NCBI RefSeq assembly: GCF_000379485.1
Contig: NZ_KB902276.1
Span: 248,001-312,000, forward strand
Reading direction: 5' to 3'
DNA length: 64,000 nt
Source: Wenxinia marina DSM 24838
GTDB lineage: Bacteria; Pseudomonadota; Alphaproteobacteria; Rhodobacterales; Rhodobacteraceae
Shown here: in pieces, positions 52,686-61,981 of the stretch
How positions within the stretch are numbered: the stretch's first letter is position 1
How the letters are laid out: each line of letters starts with the position of its first letter
Program-made: the position numbers and the translations under genes
The notes under the pieces: model-generated
Told to the model about the DNA's origin: nothing
Databases searched by the model: none
The model's input: the letters and a program-made list of their open reading frames with translations, nothing else

Positions 52686-53129
52686 TCATGTCGTGTCCCC
52701 GGTTTCGGCCGCGCTCAGCACCGGCCATGTCTTCCACGTGGTGCCGTAGTCGATTCGTACCCTCTCGGGCAGTCCCGTTTCGCCCAGCCACACCCAGCCG
52801 CCCTGGTCCACGCCCATCACCTCGAGGTCCGCCCGCTCCGGCCGGCGATCCAGCGCGACGTCCCACGGCCCCCGCCGCTCCTGGGTCCGCACAAGGGCGA
52901 AGGTGCCGGTCCTCGGCCCGTCCCCGGCGGGCGGCGGCCTGAACCGGACGGTCGCGAAATGGCCGCCCCGCCGCGTCGCCGCGGGATCGCGCAGCAGCCG
53001 CCAGAGGATCCCGCCCGCGACCGCCAGGACGGCGAGCGCGGCCAGCGCCTCGCTCGGTCGTCCGGCGGCGAGGGCGGACAGCGCCATCGCCCCGGCGGCG
53101 AAGACGGTGAAGGCGGCGGGGATCCGCAT
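52686..53129 (-). CDS. hypothetical membrane protein
   Basis: A protein of 147 residues. Two close membrane helices span about residues 5-45 (AAFTVFAAGAMALSALAAG and ALAALAVLAVAGGILWRLL). The rest is a polar domain with FATVRFRPPPAG and VRIDYGTTWKTWP. No known family is recognised. It starts in a TGATG overlap with the bicupin gene, so it is part of the operon. Confidence 0.72.
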   Translation of the reverse strand: MRIPAAFTVFAAGAMALSALAAGRPSEALAALAVLAVAGGILWRLLRDPAATRRGGHFATVRFRPPPAGDGPRTGTFALVRTQERRGPWDVALDRRPERADLEVMGVDQGGWVWLGETGLPERVRIDYGTTWKTWPVLSAAETGDTT

Positions 53130-54127
53130 CAGCCCTTCCAGGTCGGCCCGGCCGGATCCGCGGTCGAGACGACGTGGAACAGGCTCGCATGGCCGGTCAT
53201 CGACGGCACGGCCGAATGCGGCAGGTTCTCGGGCACGCTCATCGTGTCGCCGGGCGCCAGCGTCGCCTCGCCGCTGGGCCAGCGCACCTTCCAGTGGCCG
53301 CGCATCGGCATCAGGACGGACGGCACGTCGTGCTGGTGCATCTCCTCGGTCGCGGAGTCGCGGGTGACGAAGCCGACCTCGAAGCCGGGGCGGTCGGGCA
53401 GCATCCCAGTCTCGCCGATGACCAACGCCGGTTTCTTGCCGGCCATCGCGACCATGTCCCAGTAGCGGGCGACGTGGCGCGGGATGACGTCGGCGGCGGT
53501 CGGCTCGGGGTAGTCCTTGAGCTGCTCTTCCGTCAGCACCGGCATCGGCTTCACCCCCTCGGGCAGCGACTGGCCCTTCTTGCTGTCGTACAGCTTGCCG
53601 TTCTCGCCCAGCACCAGCCCGTGGTCGGCCGCGTCCTCGATCACCTGCGGCGCCCAGATCACGCCGCCGCCGGCATCGTCGCCGCCGAGCACGGCCATGA
53701 TCATCCCGTAGTCGGTGCCGATGTTCTCGAATCCGCGGAAGATGCCGGTGGGGATGTTGATGATGTCGCCCTCTTCCAGCACCACCTCGCCGGCATTGCC
53801 CCAGCGGCCCCAGAAGAAGCGCCAGCGCCCGGACAGGACGAAGAACACCTCGGCCGTGCGGTGCGAGTGCAGCGAGTTGCGGCACTTGGGCGGCTGGCCC
53901 GCGGCGCCGATGTTGAAGCCGTGGGGAATGGTGATGTGGACGTGCTGGTCGGCGCTTTCGCTGACGCCGCCGCCGATGATGGTGAAGTTCTCCTTCTGGT
54001 TCGAGCCCGGCGTATGGGCGTCGATGAAGGCGGTCTTGCAGGGCTGCAGGTCGCCGTAGCGGACGATCCGCGCCTCCATCTCGGCGGCGGTGATCGTGGG
54101 GGCGGTCGCGTGTGCGGTGTCGGGCAT
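53129..54127 (-). CDS. bicupin protein (cupin dioxygenase-like)
   Basis: A protein of 332 residues with two cupin domains. The first has NSLHSHRTAEVFFVLSG (HxH and Glu), the second EEMHQHDVPSVLMPMRG (HxH again) and VPENLPHSA. Bicupins of this size include gentisate-type ring-cleaving dioxygenases and sugar-acid or oxalate enzymes. The second Glu position is weaker. An Fe or Mn enzyme acting on the imported compound is likely; the reaction is not known. GGAGGAGACC precedes the ATG. Confidence 0.78.
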   Translation of the reverse strand: MPDTAHATAPTITAAEMEARIVRYGDLQPCKTAFIDAHTPGSNQKENFTIIGGGVSESADQHVHITIPHGFNIGAAGQPPKCRNSLHSHRTAEVFFVLSGRWRFFWGRWGNAGEVVLEEGDIINIPTGIFRGFENIGTDYGMIMAVLGGDDAGGGVIWAPQVIEDAADHGLVLGENGKLYDSKKGQSLPEGVKPMPVLTEEQLKDYPEPTAADVIPRHVARYWDMVAMAGKKPALVIGETGMLPDRPGFEVGFVTRDSATEEMHQHDVPSVLMPMRGHWKVRWPSGEATLAPGDTMSVPENLPHSAVPSMTGHASLFHVVSTADPAGPTWKG

Positions 54128-54159
54128 GAAGGTCTCCTCCGGGGGGTGCGGGCGGCGCG

Positions 54160-55170
54160 TCACTCGTGCGCGCCGGTATGGATGAGGATCTGCTTCCAGA
54201 TCGCGGTCTCGTCGAACAGCGTCCACTCGCGGCGGATGCTGTGGTCGGTGCCGAGGTGGCGCTCGGTGAAGGGGCCGAACTCGGCCTGGGTGATCGCCAT
54301 GACGTGCACGGGCGCGCCGGTGGGGGCGCCGAACGCGCCCCAGCCGGAATGGGTGCCGGTCAGCGACCAGCGTACGGCGGCGCGGGGCGGCATCATCGGA
54401 TCCTCGCGGCCGATGACGTGATGGATTTCGAACGCCGCGTCAGGGAAGGCGGCGCGCAGCGACGTCCAGAAGCGGTCGGCGTCGCCCCAGGACTGGCCGT
54501 CGACGCCGCCCGGGTAGGCCAGCTCGCACGCCCGGTCCCACAGCTGCGGGATCGCGGCGAGGTCGGCCTGCATCAGCCGCCCGAGCGCGTCCGCGAGGCG
54601 CTGGCCCCAGATGTTGTCGTTGCCGCGCCCGGTATAGGGCCCGGCCTTGTCGGCCTCCGGCGTGAAGGGGCGGGCGCACGTCTCGGGCCCGCCCTCGCGC
54701 GCGATCTGGGCGCGGGCGTAGCCCTCGGGCGTCAGGCCCATCTGGCGGACGATGGCGCCCTGGTCGCGGATCAGCCACTCGTCGGTGATCGTGTTCCCGA
54801 TGGCGTAGCAGTCGGCGAGGATCCGATAGCGCAGCTTCCGCCCCGTCGCGGGGCCATAGGCGCCGTCGCCCAGATGCGTCGCGGTGGACAGAAGCCGGTG
54901 CGACGACAGCATCCCCGCCTCGGGCGTGCCGGACCAGATCACGTCCTGCCCCAGCAGCGTCCGGTCCGGGAACTCGGCCAGCGTGGCCAGCGTCGCGGCG
55001 ATCACGCCCTTGTTGCCCACGGTGACGCCCGCCGGCGCGCGCACGACGATGTCCTCGCCGTAGTAGCGGTGCAGCGTCGCGATCCCGCGATCCTCCCAGA
55101 TCTCCCTGGTGATCCCGATGATGTAGTCGGGAAAGTCGCGGAACTTGGGGTCGAAGCCGGTCAGGCTCAT
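54160..55170 (-). CDS. SnoaL/NTF2-like protein with two tandem domains
   Basis: A protein of 336 residues. The N-terminal half (IWEDRGIATLHRYYGEDIVV) and the C-terminal half (DADRFWTSLRAAFPDAAFEIH) look like two NTF2-like domains, about twice the usual size of one. SnoaL-like proteins include cyclases, isomerases and hydrolases with varied active sites. Two more single-domain members lie in the same regulon (58290, 63431). Function unknown. It overlaps the LacI gene by 4 bp. Confidence 0.78.
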   Translation of the reverse strand: MSLTGFDPKFRDFPDYIIGITREIWEDRGIATLHRYYGEDIVVRAPAGVTVGNKGVIAATLATLAEFPDRTLLGQDVIWSGTPEAGMLSSHRLLSTATHLGDGAYGPATGRKLRYRILADCYAIGNTITDEWLIRDQGAIVRQMGLTPEGYARAQIAREGGPETCARPFTPEADKAGPYTGRGNDNIWGQRLADALGRLMQADLAAIPQLWDRACELAYPGGVDGQSWGDADRFWTSLRAAFPDAAFEIHHVIGREDPMMPPRAAVRWSLTGTHSGWGAFGAPTGAPVHVMAITQAEFGPFTERHLGTDHSIRREWTLFDETAIWKQILIHTGAHE

Positions 55171-56195
55171 GCTCTGTCCTCGGTCGGGCGGGTGGAGCTG
55201 CGTCTGACCAGCTCTCCCTGCAGTGTATGGCGGCGGGGGGTGACCGCGTCGTCGGCGATCCGCTCCATCAGCACCTCGACGGTGCGGGAGACCATCGCGT
55301 CCAGCGGCTGGCGGAAGGAGGTGAGGTCGTAGGCGGCCCAGGACGCGATCGGCACGTCGTCGAAGCCGGCGACGGCGACGTCGCCCGGCACGTCGAGGCC
55401 GAGCTTGGCGCGCAGCACGTCCATCACGGCAAAGGCCATGTGGTCGTTGCAGACGAAGACCGCGTCGGGCCGGTCGCGGCCGGCGAACATCTCGAGCGCG
55501 GCGGCGCGGGCGGTCTCGTGCTGGAAGTTGCCGACGCCGCGGAACTCCAGCCTGGCACCCGCCTCGTCGAGACCCTCAAGGAACCCCGCCTCGCGCTCGA
55601 TCTGGGTCGAGGCGCCCTCGAAGCCGGCGATGTAGCCGATCCGCGCCGCGCCGCCCGCGACCAGGTGGTGCGCGATCTGGCGCCCGCCCTCGTGGTTGTC
55701 GGTGACGACGCTGGCGAGGCGCGGGTCGGGCTGGGTCCGGTTGAACAGGACCACGGGGATGCCGAGATCGTCGCACCGCCCGGCGAGGACCGAGGACATC
55801 GAGACCGAGGCGAGGACGATGCCGTCGACCTGGTAGTCGAGGATCTCCTGCATCACCGACTGCACGTCGCCGATCGTGTTCGACGCCATGAAGACGAGGA
55901 CGTGGTAGCCCTGCCGCTGCAGCTCCACGCTCAACCGCTCCACCGCGAGCGGATAGAAGTGGTTGTCGAGGTAGGCGACGACGAGGCCGATGATCCGGCT
56001 CTTGCCGGTGATCATCGCGCGGGCGAGGACGTTCGGCCGGTAGCCCAGCTCCTCGGCCGCCTTGCGCACCTTCTCGACCGTGCGCTTGCTGGCGGAGGCG
56101 CCGGGCGTGAAGACGCGGCTGACGGCCGACTGGCTGACCCCGGCGCGGCGGGCCACGTCGAGCGAGGTGACGCGGGAGGGCGGATCGCCGGCCAT
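55167..56195 (-). CDS. LacI family transcriptional regulator
   Basis: A protein of 342 residues. The HTH is TSLDVARRAGVSQSAVSRVF, and the hinge LARAMITGKSRIIGLVV leads into a periplasmic-binding-like sensor with GIVLASVSMSS, VVTDNHEGG and CNDHMAF. It is encoded inside the operon it likely controls. The two TTGaATACGT-type palindromes at 46108 and 63373 are its probable operators. The inducer is presumably the transported compound or an early product. Confidence 0.92.
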   Translation of the reverse strand: MAGDPPSRVTSLDVARRAGVSQSAVSRVFTPGASASKRTVEKVRKAAEELGYRPNVLARAMITGKSRIIGLVVAYLDNHFYPLAVERLSVELQRQGYHVLVFMASNTIGDVQSVMQEILDYQVDGIVLASVSMSSVLAGRCDDLGIPVVLFNRTQPDPRLASVVTDNHEGGRQIAHHLVAGGAARIGYIAGFEGASTQIEREAGFLEGLDEAGARLEFRGVGNFQHETARAAALEMFAGRDRPDAVFVCNDHMAFAVMDVLRAKLGLDVPGDVAVAGFDDVPIASWAAYDLTSFRQPLDAMVSRTVEVLMERIADDAVTPRRHTLQGELVRRSSTRPTEDRA

Positions 56196-56959
56196 CAGTG
56201 CGCCGTCCAGCCGCCGTCGATCATCAGCGCGGTGCCGGTGACGAGGGCGGACGCGTCCGAGGCGAGGTAGAGGATCCCGCCCATGACGTCCTCGATCTCA
56301 CCCACGCGGCCGAGCTTGATCATGCTCTCGATCCAGGCCCGCCGCTCGGGCACCTTCAGCGTCTGCTCGGCGAGGGGGGTGCGGATGAAGGTGGGGCAGA
56401 CCGTGTTGATGCGGATGCCGTGGCCACCCCATTCGATCGCCATCGCCTTCACCATCCCCTCCAGCGCGTGCTTGGACGCGCAGTAGACGGCGCGGTCGAC
56501 GCCGCCGACGTGGCCCATCTGGGACGAGACGTGGATGATGGAGCCGCGGACCTGCGCCGCCATCATCCGCTCCGCCGCGCGGGCGGACAGGAAGTAGGCG
56601 GCGCGCAGGTTCACCGCCATCACGGCGTCGAAATCCTCGGGCGTCGTCTCGAGCGCGGGGGAGTGGCGGCCCATCCCCGCGGAGTTCAAGACGACGTCGA
56701 ACGGCTGCTGCGCCGCCAGCGCCGCCTCCATCGCGGCGAGGTCCGCGACGTCCAGCGGCAGCGCCTCGACGCCGTAGCCCGCCGCCGCCATCGCGGCGAC
56801 GGCCTCGTCCAGCCGCCCGGCCCCCCGCGCCGCGCAGACGACGTGCGCGCCGGCGTCCGCCAGCGCGACGGCCGCGCCGAGGCCGATGCCCGACGAGGCG
56901 CCTGTCACCAGCGCGCGCCGGCCGTCGAGGCGGGAGGAGGGAGGCTTGGGCAGGTCCAT
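56195..56959 (-). CDS. SDR family oxidoreductase
   Basis: A protein of 254 residues. NAD(P) site TGASSGIGLG, NSAG, catalytic Ser in HVSSQMGHVGG and YCASK, and a C-terminal TGTALMIDGGW, all classical SDR features. It is next to the HpsN-like dehydrogenase; in sulfopropanediol degradation two SDRs act together with HpsN, so a chain of alcohol oxidations is plausible. It overlaps the lacI start by one base. Confidence 0.9.
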   Translation of the reverse strand: MDLPKPPSSRLDGRRALVTGASSGIGLGAAVALADAGAHVVCAARGAGRLDEAVAAMAAAGYGVEALPLDVADLAAMEAALAAQQPFDVVLNSAGMGRHSPALETTPEDFDAVMAVNLRAAYFLSARAAERMMAAQVRGSIIHVSSQMGHVGGVDRAVYCASKHALEGMVKAMAIEWGGHGIRINTVCPTFIRTPLAEQTLKVPERRAWIESMIKLGRVGEIEDVMGGILYLASDASALVTGTALMIDGGWTAH

Positions 56960-56964
56960 GAGGC

Positions 56965-58293
56965 TTACTCGGCCGCGTCCCGGTAGGGCGCGGCGCCGCC
57001 ATAGGCGAGGTTCACGCCGCCGTAGCGGCGGACGCGGACGTTGCACTGCTCGGCGTGGCCGACGAACCCTTCCAGCAGGCACAGGCGCGAGCCGTAGGCG
57101 CCGATCGTCGCCGCGGCCTCGTCGGTGGTGATGCGCTGGTAGGAATGGGTCTTGAGGAACTTGCCGACCCACAGGCCGCCGGTATAGCGCCCCGCCTTCT
57201 TCGTCGGCAGCGTATGGTTGGTGCCGATCACCTTGTCGCCGTTCGCGACGTTGGTGCGGGGGCCGAGGAACAGCGCCCCGTAGGAGTGCATGTTCTCGAG
57301 ATACCAGTCGTCGCGGTCGGTCATGACCTGCACATGCTCGTAGGCCATGTCGTTGGCGACCTGCAGCATCTCGTCATGGGTGTCGCACAGGATCACGTCG
57401 CCGTAGTCGCGCCAGGACACGGCGGCGGTCTCGCGTGTCGGCAAAAGCTCCAGCAGGCGCTCGATCTCGGCCAGCGTGCCCTCCGCCAGCTTGCGGGAGT
57501 TGGTGATCAGGCAGGCGGGGGAGTTGTAGCCGTGCTCGGCCTGGCCGAGCAGGTCGGTCGCGCACATCTCGGCGTCCACCGTCTCGTCCGCGATCACCAT
57601 CGTCTCGGTCGGCCCGGCGAAAAGGTCGATGCCGACCCGGCCGTACAGCTGCCGCTTGGCCTCGGCGACGAAGGCGTTGCCGGGGCCGACCAGCATGTGG
57701 ACCGGCTCGATCGTCTCGGTGCCGAGAGCCATCGCGCCGACGGCCTGCATCCCGCCGAGGACGTAGATCTCGTGCGCGCCGCCCATGTGCATTGCGGCGA
57801 CGATGGCCGGGTGCGGCGCGCCGTTCACCGGCGGGGCGGAGGCGACGATGCGCGGCACCCCGGCGACGGAGGCGGTGAGCACCGACATGTGGGCGGAGGC
57901 GACCATCGGGAACTTGCCGCCGGGGACGTAGCAGCCGACCGACTGCACCGGGATGTTGCGGTGGCCGAGGACGACGCCCGGCATCGTCTCGACCTCGATG
58001 TCGGTCATCGACGCCCGCTGCGCCTCGGCGAAGCCGCGGATGCGGTCCTGGGCGAAGCGGATGTCGGCCATGTCGCGGTCGGATACCTTCTGCATCGCCG
58101 CCTCGATCTCGGACGGCGTCAGGCGGAACCGCTCCGGCTCGTACTTGTCGAACTTTGCCGACAGCTCGCGGACCGCGGCGTCGCCGCGGGTCTCGATGTC
58201 CTTCAGCGTCGCCTCGACGATGCCGCGGACCTTGGCGTCGTCCTCGGCCCGCTCGGCGTCGGGCTTGCCCGATTTCAGGTGCGTGATCGTCAT
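56965..58293 (-). CDS. histidinol dehydrogenase family protein, HpsN-like (sulfopropanediol 3-dehydrogenase-like)
   Basis: A protein of 442 residues. [20 protein letters not shown] at the N-terminus, [57 protein letters not shown] and [16 protein letters not shown] match what I recall of HpsN-type proteins in marine Rhodobacteraceae much more closely than true HisD. HpsN oxidises sulfopropanediol to sulfolactate with NAD. No sulfonate lyase gene is in the window, so a related diol or amino alcohol is equally possible. Its start overlaps the SnoaL gene by 4 bp. Confidence 0.83.
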   Translation of the reverse strand: MTITHLKSGKPDAERAEDDAKVRGIVEATLKDIETRGDAAVRELSAKFDKYEPERFRLTPSEIEAAMQKVSDRDMADIRFAQDRIRGFAEAQRASMTDIEVETMPGVVLGHRNIPVQSVGCYVPGGKFPMVASAHMSVLTASVAGVPRIVASAPPVNGAPHPAIVAAMHMGGAHEIYVLGGMQAVGAMALGTETIEPVHMLVGPGNAFVAEAKRQLYGRVGIDLFAGPTETMVIADETVDAEMCATDLLGQAEHGYNSPACLITNSRKLAEGTLAEIERLLELLPTRETAAVSWRDYGDVILCDTHDEMLQVANDMAYEHVQVMTDRDDWYLENMHSYGALFLGPRTNVANGDKVIGTNHTLPTKKAGRYTGGLWVGKFLKTHSYQRITTDEAAATIGAYGSRLCLLEGFVGHAEQCNVRVRRYGGVNLAYGGAAPYRDAAE

Positions 58294-58796
58294 CTCGTCG
58301 TCTCCTCCTCGGGGCGCGGGGGCACGCGCGTGCCCTCGTCGTAGGCCTCCCAGCCCTCGCCGCCGAACACGTCGCGGCCGAGTTGCGCCAGCACGCTGGC
58401 GAAGTCCACCGACACCCAGTTGTCCTTGATCCGGCCGTCCTCGACCTTCCAGAAATCCATGTAGGGGATCGTCACCCGCTTGCCGGTCGGCGCGATCCCC
58501 ATGAAGGCGCCGGTATGCGTCGCCTCGATGTGGCCGAAGCACGAGGCCCAGTCGTCTTCGCAGACGAAGCGCTGCGTGTGGTAGCTGCGCTCGGTGAAGG
58601 CGGCGCGCAGCGGCAGCTGCCAGTTGGCGCGGAAGGCGGCGAGGCCGTCCTTGGTGCCGCAGCCCCGATTGCCGTACCAGTGGAAATCCTCGTGGAAATG
58701 CGCCGCCATGTCGTTCGAATTGGCGGCGAGGGCGTCCTCCATCCGCCGGACTACCTGCCGCGTCGCCTCGGCCCGCTCCTCGTGGGTCATGCTCAT
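58290..58796 (-). CDS. SnoaL/NTF2-like protein
   Basis: A protein of 168 residues. The pattern [28 protein letters not shown]-like [19 protein letters not shown] and IKDNWVSVD fits the SnoaL-like polyketide-cyclase/ester-cyclase group. It sits between the transporter ATPase and the HpsN-like gene, overlapping both by 4 bp. The reaction is unknown. Confidence 0.8.
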   Translation of the reverse strand: MSMTHEERAEATRQVVRRMEDALAANSNDMAAHFHEDFHWYGNRGCGTKDGLAAFRANWQLPLRAAFTERSYHTQRFVCEDDWASCFGHIEATHTGAFMGIAPTGKRVTIPYMDFWKVEDGRIKDNWVSVDFASVLAQLGRDVFGGEGWEAYDEGTRVPPRPEEETTR

Positions 58797-59842
58797 CGCG
58801 GCAGCGCCTTTCCCGTTTCGGCGTCGAAGAGGTGGCAGATCGCAGCGGGCACGCTGGCCTCCACCATCTGGCCGGTCTCGGCGCGGTACTCCTTGCCCGT
58901 TTTGACCGAGACGAGCGCCTCGCCCAGCCGCCAGGTGATCATCGACGCTTCGCCCAGCAGCTCCACGGCGTAGACGGGGGCGGCGATCTGGCCGCCGGAG
59001 GGGACGATCGCCGCGTCCTCGGCGCGGAAGCCCAGCGTCACCGGCCCGTCGGGCGCGCTCAGCCCCTCCACCCGGATGCCGTCGCCGGTGAAGGTGCCGC
59101 CCTCGATGCGGCCCTCGACCAGGTTCATCGCCGGCGAGCCGATGAAGGAGGCGACGAAGGTGTTGGCCGGGTTGTCGTAGATCTCGGTCGGCGTGCCGAC
59201 CTGCTGGATCGCGCCCTTGTTCATGACCACCACGCGATCGGCCAGCGTCATCGCCTCGATCTGGTCGTGGGTGACGTAGACGGTCGTGGTCTTGAGCTTC
59301 GACTGCAGGTTCTTGATCTGCGCCCGGGTCGAGACGCGCAGCTTGGCGTCGAGGTTCGACAGGGGCTCGTCCATCAGGAACACGGTCGGCTTGCGGACGA
59401 TCGCGCGGCCCAGCGCCACGCGCTGGCGCTGGCCGCCCGACAGGTCGGCGGGGCGGCGGTCCATGAACGGCTCCAGCTCCACCATGCGGATCGCGGTCAT
59501 GACCATCTCGTGGTGCTTGTCCTTGGGCACCTTCCGCACCCGCAGGGGAAAGCGGATGTTCTCGTAGACGGAAAGGTTGGGGTAGAGGCCGTAGGACTGG
59601 AAAACCATCGAGATGTCGCGGTCCTTCGGCTCGAGGTCGTTCACCATGCGGTCGCCCAGCCAGATCTCGCCGCTCGACACGTCGTCGAGGCCGGCGATCA
59701 TCCGCATCGTTGTGGACTTGCCGCAGCCGGACGGGCCGAGGAGCACCAGGAACTCCTGATCGACGATGTCGAGGTCGAAGTCCTGGACGCCCACGTAGGA
59801 GCCCCAGCGCTTGGTGACGTTCCTGAGTTGCAGTCGAGCCAT
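58793..59842 (-). CDS. CUT1 ABC transporter ATP-binding protein (UgpC/MsmK-type)
   Basis: A protein of 349 residues. Walker [11 protein letters not shown]-loop [13 protein letters not shown], signature [14 protein letters not shown], Walker [14 protein letters not shown]-loop VTHDQIEA, and a C-terminal TOBE-type regulatory region. It energises the 59848/60795 permeases. It starts 5 bases after the permease stop. Confidence 0.93.
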   Translation of the reverse strand: MARLQLRNVTKRWGSYVGVQDFDLDIVDQEFLVLLGPSGCGKSTTMRMIAGLDDVSSGEIWLGDRMVNDLEPKDRDISMVFQSYGLYPNLSVYENIRFPLRVRKVPKDKHHEMVMTAIRMVELEPFMDRRPADLSGGQRQRVALGRAIVRKPTVFLMDEPLSNLDAKLRVSTRAQIKNLQSKLKTTTVYVTHDQIEAMTLADRVVVMNKGAIQQVGTPTEIYDNPANTFVASFIGSPAMNLVEGRIEGGTFTGDGIRVEGLSAPDGPVTLGFRAEDAAIVPSGGQIAAPVYAVELLGEASMITWRLGEALVSVKTGKEYRAETGQMVEASVPAAICHLFDAETGKALPR

Positions 59843-59847
59843 GAGGG

Positions 59848-60783
59848 TCAGCCTTTCACGGCGCCGGCGGTCAGGCCGCTGACGATCTGGCGTTGGAAGA
59901 ACATGACGAGCACGAAGAGCGGCGCGATCGCCGAGACCACGGCGGCGACCGCGTACATCACCTTGCCCTCGGCCTGGGTCGAGCCGAGGAACGAGTTGAT
60001 GGCGGGCACCATCGTCTGGTTCTCGGCCGTGAGCAGCATCGAGGTGACGGTGAAGTCGTTGTAGGCGAGGAGGAAGCTGAACAGCCCCGTCGTGATGACG
60101 CCCGGCCACATGACGGGGATGACGGCCAGCCGGAACGCCTGGAACCGGGTGCAGCCGTCGACCATCGCGCTCTCGTCCAGATCCTTCGGGATCGACAGGA
60201 AGAAGCTGTGCAGCATCCACAGCGTGAACGGCTGGTTGATCGCGACGAGGACGATGATCGTGGTCGCGAGGTATCCCCAGATGCCGAGCTGGAAGAACGG
60301 CAAGAGGTAGCCCGAGACCAGCGTGACGTGCGGCATCGCCCGGAAGATCAGCGCCGCGATCAGGATCCAGAACGTGTAGCGGTAGCCCGACCGGGCGAGG
60401 GCGTAGCCGCCGAGGGTGCCGAAGGTGAGCGAGATCACGACCACGAAGAACGTCACGATCCCGGTGTTGATGACCGCGCGCCAGAAGTCCTGCTCGACCC
60501 ACGCGCCCTGGTAGCCGTCGCCGGTGAAGGCGTCGCCGGTCTGGCGGATCGTCTGCACCCCGGTGATCGCGTTCATCCAGTCCTGCCGCGAAAAGAAGTC
60601 GGCCTCGACCTTGAACGACCCCCAGGCGGTCCAGAGGAAGGGGAAGGCGGCGGCGATCACCCACAGGACGACGAAGCCGACCGACAGGGTGACGAGGGGC
60701 AGGGACCTCGCGGTGGCGGAGCGGCGGCGCCGGCGCCGGCGCGGGGTCGCCAGCTTGGCGTCTGCGGCGGTGGTGTCGGTCAC
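59848..60783 (-). CDS. CUT1 ABC transporter permease (MalG-type)
   Basis: A protein of 311 residues. An Arg-rich cytoplasmic tail (RRRRRRRSATARS at about 15-27) precedes helix 1 (VTLSVGFVVLWVIAAAFPFL). The EAA loop reads DLDESAMVDGCTRFQAFRL, with Glu-Ser in place of Glu-Ala. It ends GLTAGAVKG as usual for MalG subunits. An insertion between helices 1 and 2 (about 55 residues) is long for the family. Confidence 0.9.
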   Translation of the reverse strand: MTDTTAADAKLATPRRRRRRRSATARSLPLVTLSVGFVVLWVIAAAFPFLWTAWGSFKVEADFFSRQDWMNAITGVQTIRQTGDAFTGDGYQGAWVEQDFWRAVINTGIVTFFVVVISLTFGTLGGYALARSGYRYTFWILIAALIFRAMPHVTLVSGYLLPFFQLGIWGYLATTIIVLVAINQPFTLWMLHSFFLSIPKDLDESAMVDGCTRFQAFRLAVIPVMWPGVITTGLFSFLLAYNDFTVTSMLLTAENQTMVPAINSFLGSTQAEGKVMYAVAAVVSAIAPLFVLVMFFQRQIVSGLTAGAVKG

Positions 60784-60794
60784 GGGCGCCCTCC

Positions 60795-61823
60795 TCAGGC
60801 CTTGCGGTTGAAGTCGCGCCAGGTGCGGACCAGCACCGGCATCAGCAGGATGATGACCCCCAGCGTCGTCAGCACCGACGTCGCGGCGGCCGAGGCGAAG
60901 AGCGGTGAATCAGCGCTGCGCAGGTCCGAGTAGATGAGGTAGCTGAGCGAGGTCGCGTTCGCCTCGGCCGAGAAGCCGACGATGGGCTCGAACACCCGGA
61001 AATTGTCCATCAGCTGCATCAGCGCGATGAAGGTGGCGAGCGGCATGAGGTAGGGAATGGTGACGAAGCGCACCCTCTCCCACCGGCTGGCGCCGTCGAC
61101 CATGGCCGATTCCATCGTGTCCTTGGGCACGCCCTGAAGGCCGGCATAGAACACGACGAAGGCGAACGGGGCGGAGTGCCAGATGCCGTAGACGAACAGC
61201 GTCACCCAGGTCAGCGTCGGCGACGCCTTGAGGCTGAGCGTCGGGTCGCCGACCAGCGTCTGCAGGGCCGAGCCGATGATGCCGCGGCTGTCGATCATCC
61301 AGTACAGGACGAGGCTGCCGATCAGCGGCGTCACGATCATCGGCAGCAGCGAGAAGAAGATCACCGGACCCTTGATGAGCCCCGGCAGCGCGTTGACGCC
61401 GAGCGCGATGAAGAAGCCGAGGATGATGACGAAGGGCGTGACGATGAACGTGTAGCTGAGCGTGAAGATCAGCGCCTTGTAGAGCGGCAGGTTCATCACC
61501 TGGTCGAGGAAGGTGCCCCAGTCGTCGGTCCGCTCCCAGATCTCGCCGATCCGGTCCACCGCGAGGTGCCCGGCGTTCAGGTACGTCCCGATCCCGTTGA
61601 ACCGGCCGGCCGGCTGCGCCTCGCGCAGCTCGCGCATCGCCTCGGCATCGACCCGGCGCTCGATCGTGCAGCCGAACGGGCCGCAATTCTCGACCTCGAC
61701 CATCACCTGCTCGTGCTCGATGAAGAGCGACTGGTAGACGACCGAGCCGATGGGCAGGGCGACGAACAGGATCATCGCCAGCAGCGACGGCAGGATGAAG
61801 AGCGAGAAGGTCCTGTGCGGCAT
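60795..61823 (-). CDS. CUT1 ABC transporter permease (MalF-type)
   Basis: A protein of 342 residues. Helix 1 is FILPSLLAMILFVALPIG. A periplasmic insert of about 75 residues follows (NCGPFGCTIERRVDAEA...), with two close cysteines. The EAA loop is DTMESAMVDGASRWERVRF. ATG 61823 is chosen as the start of typical permease sequence; no strong ribosome-binding site is seen. Confidence 0.9.
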   Translation of the reverse strand: MPHRTFSLFILPSLLAMILFVALPIGSVVYQSLFIEHEQVMVEVENCGPFGCTIERRVDAEAMRELREAQPAGRFNGIGTYLNAGHLAVDRIGEIWERTDDWGTFLDQVMNLPLYKALIFTLSYTFIVTPFVIILGFFIALGVNALPGLIKGPVIFFSLLPMIVTPLIGSLVLYWMIDSRGIIGSALQTLVGDPTLSLKASPTLTWVTLFVYGIWHSAPFAFVVFYAGLQGVPKDTMESAMVDGASRWERVRFVTIPYLMPLATFIALMQLMDNFRVFEPIVGFSAEANATSLSYLIYSDLRSADSPLFASAAATSVLTTLGVIILLMPVLVRTWRDFNRKA

Positions 61824-61946
61824 CGGGCGCGTCCTTCGTCTGGGGGGCCGGTGCGGGAACGTCGCGGGGCGGGCAAGGCCAGGCCGGTCGCGCGGGGGCA
61901 GGGCCGCGCGGCGGGGCTGGTCTCGGTGGCGGGGAGAGGGGGTGGA

Positions 61947-61968
61947 GGGCGGCGACCGGGCGCCGCCC
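61947..61968 (-). terminator. stem-loop after the binding-protein gene
   Basis: GGGCGGCG (61947-61954) pairs perfectly with CGCCGCCC (61961-61968) over a 6-nt loop, 13 bases after the stop of the binding-protein gene. It lies in the 158-bp spacer 61824-61981, which shows no gene. It probably gives higher levels of the binding protein than of the membrane genes. Confidence 0.55.
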
Positions 61969-61981
61969 TTCGGGTCTTGGC

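Noticed and set aside
56965-58293. Histidine biosynthesis as the role of the HisD-family genes
   Set aside because: No other his genes are near, there are two divergent copies, and both are under a catabolic LacI-type operator; the second resembles HpsN.
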